From contig JAJYFW010000188.1 in assembly GCA_021785335.1 (NCBI GenBank), forward strand, positions 1 to 5,033: DNA of 5,033 nucleotides. Reading direction: 5' to 3'. The DNA comes from Pseudomonadota bacterium (GTDB lineage: Bacteria; Pseudomonadota; Alphaproteobacteria; Acetobacterales; Acetobacteraceae). Under the pieces are notes generated by a model. The model was not told where the DNA came from. It saw only the letters and a program-made list of their open reading frames with translations, and ran no database searches. Shown piece after piece: positions 1 to 5,033 of this stretch (positions are counted from its first letter, which is position 1; each line of letters starts with the position of its first letter). A program made the translations under genes and the position numbers.

Positions 1-670
1 AGGCTGTAGAGGGAAAAGACGGGGCCGCGCGAAGGGTCGATCCCGCCGGCGCCGGCATGGCGCAGCCAGGCTGCCCAGTCGTCGCGCCAGGTTGCGTCAT
101 GCAGCAGCGTCTGGCCAGCGAGCGCCTGCGGCCGGGCGCGGCGCGCCAGCAGGCCCGGCGCGCAGACCGGCACCAGCGTGTCCGCGGCCAGCGCTGAGGC
201 GAGGCAGGCGGCGGGCGGGCGAGATAGAAAACGCCGAGATCGTAGAGGTCGCGCCGGAAGCGGGGCGGCCTTTCCTCCGCCGCGAGCGAGACCTGCAGCC
301 CCGGGAAGGCGCGGCGCAGGCGGGGCGAGAGCCAGAACTGCGCGATGCTGGGCAGGGCGGCGACGGAGAGGCTGGGCGGGCCGAGGCTGGCGCGCAGGCG
401 CTGCACCGCCTCGGCCAGCCGGTCGAACCCTTCCGCGAGTACCGGCAACGCCTCGCGCGCCGCCGCGGTGAGCACCACGCCCTGCGCCTGGCGATGGAAC
501 AGCCCGGCGCCGAGCCAGGCCTCGAGCTGGCGGATCTGCTGTGCCGCCGCACTCGGCGTGACGCCAAGCTCCTCCGCCGCGCGAGCGAAATGGCCGAGCC
601 GCGCCGCCGCCTCGAAGGCACGCAGCGCATTGAGCGAGGGCAGGCGCGGGCGGGGCGGCTGGACCGGCAT
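1..670 (-). pseudogene. LysR-family (GcvA-type) transcriptional regulator, 3' end outside window, apparent frameshift
   Basis: Read from the ATG at 670, the first 150 residues form a typical LysR N-terminus. A winged helix-turn-helix occupies residues 11-70 (LPSLNALRAFEAAARLGHF, then AAEELGVTPSAAAQQIRQLE and LFHR). It is followed by the start of the effector domain (LSVAALPSIAQFWLSPRL, DLYDLGVFYLARPP). This resembles GcvA/AmpR-type regulators, DNA-binding activators or repressors controlled by a small ligand. After about position 226 this frame turns into Arg/Cys/Trp-rich nonsense. The expected effector domain resumes in another frame from about 206 to the window edge (LAADTLVPVCAPGLLAR, TLLHDATWRDDWAAWL, GIDPSRGPVFSLYS). 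One base therefore appears to be missing near 195-226, by mutation or sequencing error. No strong ribosome site precedes the start. The gene is divergent from the SHMT-like gene, the usual place for its regulator. Family assignment is very secure; the pseudogene status is not. Confidence 0.85.
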
Positions 671-694
671 GATGCGTCCAAGGGCAAGATTTTC

Positions 695-713
695 TACTCG
701 CGGCGGCGCAGTA
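695..713. promoter_or_regulatory. Candidate LysR-type operator (T-N11-A dyad) between divergent genes
   Basis: TACT (695-698) and AGTA (710-713) form a perfect interrupted dyad around 11 bases, CGCGGCGGCGC. This matches the T-N11-A consensus known for LysR-type regulators. It lies 25 bases upstream of the LysR start and 64 bases upstream of the SHMT-like start, so it could serve autorepression and control of the divergent gene. The AT-rich arms stand out in a very GC-rich region. The seen part is the dyad; binding by the adjacent regulator is inferred. Confidence 0.45.
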
Positions 714-717
714 AACT

Positions 718-751
718 CGTTTGCGCGGGCGGCGCCAAGGCGGCACAAACG
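718..751. repeat. Near-perfect 9-base inverted repeat in the leader of the SHMT-like gene
   Basis: CGTTTGCGC (718-726) faces GCACAAACG (743-751) across 16 bases, matching at 8 of 9 positions. It lies between the candidate LysR operator and the ribosome binding site. It could be a second regulator site or an mRNA leader hairpin. It has no T-run, so it is not an obvious intrinsic terminator. Short repeats can arise by chance in GC-rich DNA. Confidence 0.3.
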
Positions 752-764
752 CGTCACTCGCAAC

Positions 765-769
765 AGGAG
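765..769 (+). promoter_or_regulatory. Ribosome binding site of the SHMT-like gene
   Basis: AGGAG sits 8 bases before the ATG at 778. It decides the start in favour of 778 over an in-frame TTG at 721, which has no comparable site and would add 19 residues unlike the family. Confidence 0.8.
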
Positions 770-777
770 TCCCGCCG

Positions 778-2097
778 ATGCTCGAACGCCGCGCCTGGGT
801 GCCCGAAGCCAGCGAACGCTACGTTCAGGACGTGGCGGGTGAGGTCGCGGCGAGCGACGCGGCGGCGAACGAGCGCCGCCTGCTCGCCCTCGTCGCCGAG
901 AACCGTGCCATCCATGAACGCGACGCGGTCAACCTCAACCCCGCCGGCAACGCGATGAACCCGAGGGCGGAGGCGCTGCTCGCCGACGGCCTCGGCACCC
1001 GCGCTTCCCTCGGCTACCCCGGCGACAAGTACGAGATGGGGCTGGAGGCGGTCGAGAAGATCGAGATCATGGCGGCCGAACTCGCCGCCGAGGTGTTCGG
1101 CGCGCGCTACGTGGAATTCCGCGTGCCTTCCGGCGGCATCGCCAATCTCTACATGTTCATGGCAACAGCGAAGCCGGGCGATGCCATCATCGCGCCGCCG
1201 CCCTCGATCGGCGGGCACGTGACGCACCACGCGGCCGGCGCGGCGGGGCTTTATGGCGTCGTGACGCACCCGGCGCCGGTCGATGCCGCCGGCTACACGG
1301 TCGATGTCGCGGCGCTGCGCGAGCAGGCGCGCGCGGTGCGGCCCAAGCTCATCACCATCGGCGGCAGCCTCAACCTGTTTGCTCACCCGATCCGCGCCAT
1401 GCGCGAGGTCGCCGACGAGGTCGGCGCCTGCCTCCTGTTCGACGCCGCGCACATGTCCGGCATGATCGCCGGCCACGCCTGGCAACAGCCGCTGGAGGAG
1501 GGCGCGCACGCGATGACGATGAGCACCTACAAGAGCCTCGGCGGCCCCGCCGCGGGCCTGGTGCTCACCAACGACGCGACGCTGGCCGAGCGGCTGGATG
1601 CGATCGCATACCCCGGCCTCACCGCCAATTTCGACGCGGCGAAGACGGCGGCGCTGGCGATGTCGTTGCTGGACTGGAAGGTCTATGGCCGCGACTACGC
1701 GAGCGCGATGGCCGCCACCGCGAAGGCGCTGGCGGAGGCGCTGGCCGCGCGAGGCATCCCGCTCTTCGCGCGCGAGCGGGGCATCACCACCTCGCACCAA
1801 TTCGCCGTCGAGGCGGCTCGCTATGGCGGCGGCCAGGCGGCGGCGAAACTGTTGCGGCGGGCGAACGTGCTCACCTGCGGCATCGGCCTGCCCATCGCGC
1901 CGGTGGATGGCGACACCAACGGGCTGCGGCTCGGCACGCCGGAAATCGTGCGCTTCGGCATGGGGCCCGGCGACATGAAGGAACTCGCGGGCTACATCGC
2001 CGAGGCACTGGAGGGAAATCGGGCGCCCGAGGACGTGGCCAGGGACGTGAGCGCGTTCCGCCGCCGCTTCGCGACGCTGCGCTACGTGCGCGAGTAG
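778..2097 (+). CDS. SHMT-fold PLP-dependent enzyme, divergent from true serine hydroxymethyltransferase
   Basis: A 439-residue protein of the serine hydroxymethyltransferase (GlyA) family, close to the usual length. It is a cytosolic PLP enzyme with no signal peptide. Visible PLP-site features are SGGIAN (118-123), GGHVTH with ring-stacking His147, GGS (195-197), FDAAH with Asp222 and His225, and the Schiff-base lysine Lys252 in MSTYKSLGGP. The substrate-carboxylate Arg384 lies in GLRLGTPE. Compared from memory with E. coli GlyA, several catalytic or folate-site residues differ. Tyr55 and Glu57 of the YAEGYPG motif become Ala76 and Leu78, Tyr65 becomes Glu86, and the His before the lysine becomes Tyr251. 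The fold and PLP chemistry are clear, but folate-dependent serine-glycine exchange is doubtful. An aldolase, racemase, transaldolase or similar activity on a substituted or D-amino acid is possible. The gene is divergent from the LysR gene and convergent with the PrpF gene, so it is probably a single-gene transcript under LysR control. Confidence 0.88.
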   Translation: MLERRAWVPEASERYVQDVAGEVAASDAAANERRLLALVAENRAIHERDAVNLNPAGNAMNPRAEALLADGLGTRASLGYPGDKYEMGLEAVEKIEIMAAELAAEVFGARYVEFRVPSGGIANLYMFMATAKPGDAIIAPPPSIGGHVTHHAAGAAGLYGVVTHPAPVDAAGYTVDVAALREQARAVRPKLITIGGSLNLFAHPIRAMREVADEVGACLLFDAAHMSGMIAGHAWQQPLEEGAHAMTMSTYKSLGGPAAGLVLTNDATLAERLDAIAYPGLTANFDAAKTAALAMSLLDWKVYGRDYASAMAATAKALAEALAARGIPLFARERGITTSHQFAVEAARYGGGQAAAKLLRRANVLTCGIGLPIAPVDGDTNGLRLGTPEIVRFGMGPGDMKELAGYIAEALEGNRAPEDVARDVSAFRRRFATLRYVRE

Positions 2098-2102
2098 GCG
2101 GG

Positions 2103-2117
2103 CGCCGTCAGACGGCG
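2103..2117. terminator. Weak candidate bidirectional hairpin between convergent genes
   Basis: CGCCGTC (2103-2109) and GACGGCG (2111-2117) are perfect complements around one base, so a stem of 5-6 pairs with a 3-5 base loop could form. It spans the stop codon of the PrpF gene and lies just after the stop of the SHMT-like gene. There is no T-run on either side, so an intrinsic terminator is not convincing. It is the only structure seen in the 10-base convergent gap. Confidence 0.25.
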
Positions 2118-3253
2118 GGGATCCGTACCCAGCCCTCCATCAGGCGGCGCGCCGAGCGGCTCATCAGCACCTTGCTCACCACCCATTCGCCATCCCGCTG
2201 TTCCGCCTCCGCGCCGACGCCGAGCGTGCCGGAGGGGTGGCCGAACCGCACCCGCCCGTCCGCGCCGGGTGGCGCGATGCGGTTGACCAGCGTGCCGGGC
2301 ACGGACGCCGCCGCGGCGATGGCGACCGCCCCGGTGCCCGTCATCGCGTGGTGCAGCGGCCCCATGGAGAAGATGCGCGCGAGCAGGTCGATCGAGGATG
2401 CGGCGACGTTCTTGCCGGAGGATGCGGTGTAGTCGCGCGGCGTCGCGACATAGGCGATCTTCGGCGAATGCAGCAGGCGGCGCGCGTAGACGTCCTCCGC
2501 CGAGGCCGCGAGGCCCATCGCGACGGCGCCCGCCACGCGGATCGCCTCGGTGCGGTCGAGCAGCGCCTGGTTGGTGTTCACGTCCGGCTGCAACTCCGTC
2601 CCGGCGAGGCCGAGCGTCGCGGCATCGACGAAGACGGTCGGCAGCCCGGCATTGATCAGCGTGGCCTCGACCTCGCCCATGCCCGGAACGGCGAGCCGGT
2701 CGATCCTGTTGCCGGTCGGGAACATCGCGCCGGTCTCGCCGGGGTCGAGGAACTCCAGCCGGACCTCGGCGGCGGGGAAGGTGACGCCGTCCAGCTCGAA
2801 ATCACCCTCCTCCTGCACCTCGCCGTTCCGCATCGGCACATGGGCAACGATGCGCTTGCCGATATTGGCCTGCCAGATCCGCACCGTCGCGATGCCGTCC
2901 GCGGGCGCGGACACCAGCCCCTGTTCGATGGCGAAGGGACCGACGGCGGTGGTGAGGTTGCCGCAATTACCGGACCAGTCGATCACCGGCTTGTCGATGG
3001 AAACCTGGCCGAACAGGTAGTCAACGTCGCTGTCGGGCCGCGCCGACTTGCCGACGATGACGATCTTGCTGGTGGAGGACGTCGCGCCGCCCATGCCGTC
3101 GATCTGTTTGCCGTAGGGGTCCGGGCTGCCGATCACCCGCAGCAGCATCCGCTCCCGCGCCGCCTGGTCCGCCGGCAGGCTGCCGGCCGCGAAGAACACC
3201 CCCTTGCTGGTGCCGCCGCGCATGTAGGTGGCGGGGATGCGGAGCTGGGTCAT
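2108..3253 (-). CDS. prpF: PrpF-family isomerase (2-methylaconitate cis-trans isomerase-like)
   Basis: A 381-residue protein that looks like PrpF along its whole length. Family marks are YMRGGTSKGVFF (10-21), RVIGSPDPYG (39-48), DGMGGATSSTSK (52-63), GQVSIDKP, DWSGNCGNL (92-100), VRIWQANIGK (124-133), MFPTGN, INAGLPTVFV, SMGPLHHAM, VRFGHPSGTL and SRSARRLMEGWVRIP at the C-terminus. Lys63 and Cys97 correspond in spacing to the active-site Lys73 and Cys107 reported for Shewanella PrpF. PrpF isomerises 2-methylaconitate in the methylcitrate route of propionate degradation. Relatives (4-oxalomesaconate tautomerase, methylitaconate isomerase) shift double bonds in other unsaturated di- or tricarboxylates. 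No prpC, prpB or acnD gene lies in the window, so the substrate may differ. The gene follows the amidohydrolase gene by 19 bases and lacks a strong ribosome site of its own, which fits an operon with translational coupling. Confidence 0.9.
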   Translation of the reverse strand: MTQLRIPATYMRGGTSKGVFFAAGSLPADQAARERMLLRVIGSPDPYGKQIDGMGGATSSTSKIVIVGKSARPDSDVDYLFGQVSIDKPVIDWSGNCGNLTTAVGPFAIEQGLVSAPADGIATVRIWQANIGKRIVAHVPMRNGEVQEEGDFELDGVTFPAAEVRLEFLDPGETGAMFPTGNRIDRLAVPGMGEVEATLINAGLPTVFVDAATLGLAGTELQPDVNTNQALLDRTEAIRVAGAVAMGLAASAEDVYARRLLHSPKIAYVATPRDYTASSGKNVAASSIDLLARIFSMGPLHHAMTGTGAVAIAAAASVPGTLVNRIAPPGADGRVRFGHPSGTLGVGAEAEQRDGEWVVSKVLMSRSARRLMEGWVRIPAV

Positions 3254-3272
3254 GGGGTGCCGCGCGCCGGCC

Positions 3273-4400
3273 TCACCCGTGCCACCACTTGCCCCCGAGC
3301 ACGATCCCCTTGCAGGCGAGCTTGCGGTCCGTCGCGAGCTTCTCGCCGGTCACGTCCTCGAGCTCGAATTTCCCCGTGTCGAAATCCAGCACCGTGGCGT
3401 CGCCGAGCAGCCCGGGCTTGAGCGTGCCGCGGTCGGTGAGGCGGATCGCCTTCGCGGGGTTGATGGTCGCGGCGCGCAGCACCTCCATCAGCGGCATGCC
3501 GATCGCCAGCAGCTTCGTCATCGTGGTCAGCAGCTCATAGGCCGGCCCGTCGATGGAGATCGCGTGCACATCGGAGGAGATCACGTCCGGCATGAACCCG
3601 GCCTTGACCATCTTCATCGCGGTCTCCCAGCCGAAGCTGCCCGCGCCGTGCCCGATGTCGAAGATCACCCCGCGTGCCCGCGCCGCCTCCACGTCCGCCT
3701 GGATGCGCCCGTCCGGGCGGTAGGGCAGGTTGGGGAAGGGGCGGAAGCAATGCGTCAGGATGTCGCCCGCGCGCAGCAGGCCCATCACCTCCTGGCGCGA
3801 GGGCGGCGTCTGGTCGAGATGCGCCATCACCGGCAGGCCGGCGGCTTCCGCCACGTCGAGCCCGATGCGCAGCGGCTCCGCGCCGAGCACGCCGGAGGTG
3901 CCGGCGCCGACGCGCACCTTGATGCCCACCACCAGGTCCGCGTCGCGCTTCGCCACCTGCAGCGCGAGCTTCGCGTTGAGCAGCCGCAGGTCCTGGCTCT
4001 CGCCCACGTTGACCGCGGGATGGAAGCCGAAGATGCCGGCGAAGGAGACGTGCATGAACGGCAGGACCCGCACCTCGGAGCGCTCGATGATCAGCTTGCG
4101 GAACCCGTGCAGCGTGCCGGGCCCGGCGGAGCCGGCATCCACCAGCGTGGTGCAGCCGCTGATGCGCGCGTAGTCGTCCGGCATCACGCCGAGCGAGGTT
4201 CCGCCCCACCAGACATGGGTGTGCAGGTCAATGAGGCCGGGGACGACCATGCGCCCGGTGACGTCGCGGGTCTCCTTCGCCGGGCCGAGGTTCGGCCCCA
4301 CCGCCGCCACCTTGCCGCCGGTGAACGCCACGTCCGCGAGCGCGTCCATCCCCTGCGCCGGGTCGAGAACGCGGCCCCCCTTGAGCACCAGATCGAACAT
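3273..4400 (-). CDS. Amidohydrolase/deacetylase-family metallohydrolase (COG3964 type)
   Basis: A 375-residue amidohydrolase-superfamily enzyme, opening with FDLVLKGGRVLDP and a small N-terminal beta domain. The likely binuclear metal ligands are all present: His60 and His62 (DLHTH), Lys161 for carboxylation (VVGIKVRVGAG), His194 (MAHLDQTP), His217 (DILTHCFRP) and Asp277 (ISSDVHAI). FDIGHGAGSF (248-257) and the C-terminal NPAKAIRL and LKPGLLGDATVLD motifs are also typical. Relatives have been misannotated as dihydroorotases. The characterised Agrobacterium member Atu3266 was reported to hydrolyse acetyl-(R)-mandelate-like esters, so the substrate here is open. Two ATGs lie in tandem at 4403 and 4400. 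GGGAGG ends one base before the first and four before the second, so 4400 is preferred. The same frame stays open to 4997, but that stretch runs antisense to the aminotransferase gene and is not part of the protein. It is the first gene of a two-gene unit with the PrpF gene. Confidence 0.9.
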   Translation of the reverse strand: MFDLVLKGGRVLDPAQGMDALADVAFTGGKVAAVGPNLGPAKETRDVTGRMVVPGLIDLHTHVWWGGTSLGVMPDDYARISGCTTLVDAGSAGPGTLHGFRKLIIERSEVRVLPFMHVSFAGIFGFHPAVNVGESQDLRLLNAKLALQVAKRDADLVVGIKVRVGAGTSGVLGAEPLRIGLDVAEAAGLPVMAHLDQTPPSRQEVMGLLRAGDILTHCFRPFPNLPYRPDGRIQADVEAARARGVIFDIGHGAGSFGWETAMKMVKAGFMPDVISSDVHAISIDGPAYELLTTMTKLLAIGMPLMEVLRAATINPAKAIRLTDRGTLKPGLLGDATVLDFDTGKFELEDVTGEKLATDRKLACKGIVLGGKWWHG

Positions 4401-4403
4401 CAT

Positions 4404-4484
4404 GCCTCCCAGTTTGCAACGGCGCGGCAGCGTCGCAGTATGGCAGCGGGGGCGCAACCCGCTCCCGTCGCATGGGGGATGAGC
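4404..4484. promoter_or_regulatory. Divergent promoter region between amidohydrolase and aminotransferase genes
   Basis: This 81-base gap must hold the start signals for both genes unless transcription enters from elsewhere. Visible elements are: TGCAACG (4415-4421) facing CGTCGCA (4431-4437), a 6-of-7 inverted repeat; a second CGTCGCA at 4466-4472; GGCAGCG at 4426-4432 and again at 4442-4448; and AGCGGG (4445-4450) facing CCCGCT (4458-4463). A weak plus-strand promoter is possible, TTGCAA (4414-4419) and TATGGC (4439-4444), but its spacer of 19 bases is long. The repeats may be operator sites; none matches a motif I know. Confidence 0.4.
4405..4410 (-). promoter_or_regulatory. Ribosome binding site of the amidohydrolase gene
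   Basis: GGGAGG on the minus strand is a near-ideal Shine-Dalgarno sequence. It lies four bases before the ATG at 4400 and only one before the ATG at 4403. Its position is the main reason for rejecting upstream in-frame starts and for preferring the second ATG. Confidence 0.7.
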
Positions 4485-5033
4485 ATGGATATCGAGCAGC
4501 CGACCAACTCCGCGATCGTCGCGGCCTACCGGGCGCGCACGCCGGGCTCCGCGGCCATGGCGGAGGAGGCGCGCCGCCTGCTGCCGAGCGGTATCGCGCA
4601 CGACGCGCGCCACCTCGACCCCTACGGCATCTATGTCGAGCGGGCGCTGGGTCCGCACAAATGGGACGTCGATGGCAACCGCTACATCGACTATTTCGGC
4701 GGCCACGGCGCGCTGATCCTCGGCCACGGCAATGCCGCGGTGAACGCGGCGGTCGCCGAGGCGCAGGCGGAGGGCACGCAGTTCGCCGCCAACCATCCGC
4801 GCGAGATCGCGTGGGCGAAGGCCGTGCAGCGCCTGGTGCCGAGTGCGGAGCGCATCCGCTTCACCTCCTCCGGCACCGAGGCGACCCTGATGGCCGTGCG
4901 CCTCGCGCGCGCCTTCACCGGCCGCGAGGGGCTGATCCGCTTCAAGGGGCATTTCCACGGCTGGCACGACCAGATGACGAGCGGCTACTCCAACCATTTC
5001 GACGGCTCGCCGACGCCGGGCGTGATGGAGAGC
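4485..5033 (+). CDS. Class III PLP aminotransferase, GSA-aminomutase-like (3' end outside window)
   Basis: The first 183 residues of a class III aminotransferase, the group that includes glutamate-1-semialdehyde 2,1-aminomutase (usual length about 430). It has RRLLPSGIAHDAR (30-42), HKWDVDGNRYIDYFGGHG (58-75), ILGHGN, and the PLP-phosphate loop FTSSGTEATLMAVRLARAF (126-144). FKGHFHGWHD (153-162) contains the residues that stack near the cofactor. The Schiff-base lysine lies beyond the edge. The start at 4485 has a GGGGGA stretch five bases upstream; the in-frame ATG at 4479 would add only two residues (Met-Ser). Such GSA-like enzymes outside heme clusters usually move amino groups on other substrates, including beta- or D-amino acids. 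Here the neighbours (hydrolase, second PLP enzyme, isomerase) favour catabolism over heme synthesis, which is an inference. It is transcribed away from the amidohydrolase gene and shares its promoter region. Confidence 0.9.
   Translation, partial: MDIEQPTNSAIVAAYRARTPGSAAMAEEARRLLPSGIAHDARHLDPYGIYVERALGPHKWDVDGNRYIDYFGGHGALILGHGNAAVNAAVAEAQAEGTQFAANHPREIAWAKAVQRLVPSAERIRFTSSGTEATLMAVRLARAFTGREGLIRFKGHFHGWHDQMTSGYSNHFDGSPTPGVMES

Noticed and set aside
97..687. Minus-strand open frame of 196 codons starting at a TTG
   Set aside because: It overlaps the LysR gene in a different frame, is Arg/Ser/Pro-rich with no domain, and matches neither half of the regulator.
721..777. Earlier TTG start for the SHMT-like gene
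   Set aside because: AGGAG at 765-769 lies within it and fits the ATG at 778; the extra 19 residues cover a regulatory-looking region.
92..958. Plus-strand open frame of 288 codons
   Set aside because: Arg/Ala/Gly-rich antisense shadow of the regulator that runs into the SHMT-like gene in another frame; no recognisable family.
754..1800. Minus-strand open frame of 348 codons opposite the SHMT-like gene
   Set aside because: Typical GC-rich antisense shadow, very rich in Arg, His and Val; the sense frame is a clear PLP enzyme.
2237..3421. Plus-strand open frame of 394 codons opposite the PrpF gene
   Set aside because: Low-complexity Arg/His/Asp/Gly composition, crosses two real genes on the other strand and has no domain.
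4404..4997. Upstream extension of the amidohydrolase by about 200 residues
   Set aside because: It is antisense to a clear aminotransferase coding sequence, and the ATG at 4400 has a strong ribosome site exactly where the family begins.
1..5033. Defence system, prophage, integron, insertion sequence or CRISPR array
   Set aside because: No repeats of array type, no transposase, integrase or nuclease motifs, and every sizeable gene fits a metabolic or regulatory family.

Overview
The window is GC-rich, coding-dense bacterial DNA. Nearly every codon ends in G or C, and long spurious antisense reading frames appear opposite the real genes. The protein families and base composition suggest an alphaproteobacterium, perhaps of the Acetobacteraceae/Roseomonas type. 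That placement is an inference from style, not from a marker gene. There is no rRNA, tRNA, CRISPR array, insertion sequence or phage gene. I read it as an accessory metabolic (probably catabolic) gene cluster, not a defence or mobile system.

Layout from left to right. (1) Positions 1-670, minus strand: the N-terminal part of a GcvA-type LysR regulator, cut by the window edge and carrying an apparent one-base frameshift near 195-226. (2) Positions 671-777: a divergent promoter region with a clean T-N11-A dyad, TACT-N11-AGTA, as LysR regulators bind. (3) Positions 778-2097, plus strand: a PLP enzyme of the serine hydroxymethyltransferase fold that lacks several residues needed for true SHMT chemistry. 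(4) Positions 2108-3253, minus strand: a PrpF-family isomerase, convergent with gene 3 and only 10 bases from it. (5) Positions 3273-4400, minus strand: a binuclear-metal amidohydrolase/deacetylase, 19 bases upstream of the PrpF gene and presumably co-transcribed with it. (6) Positions 4404-4484: a second short divergent promoter region with small repeats. (7) From 4485 to the right edge, plus strand: the N-terminal third or so of a class III, GSA-aminomutase-like aminotransferase.

How the genes may work together (inference). The set combines a hydrolase able to cleave an acyl, amide or cyclic-imide bond, two PLP enzymes that act on amino acids, and an isomerase that shifts a double bond in a carboxylic acid. 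It is arranged around two divergent promoters beside a LysR regulator. This is what one expects of a pathway degrading an unusual amino-acid derivative. The substrate cannot be read from the sequence. The most interesting points are the altered active site of the SHMT-like enzyme, PrpF outside a methylcitrate operon, and the broken reading frame of the regulator.
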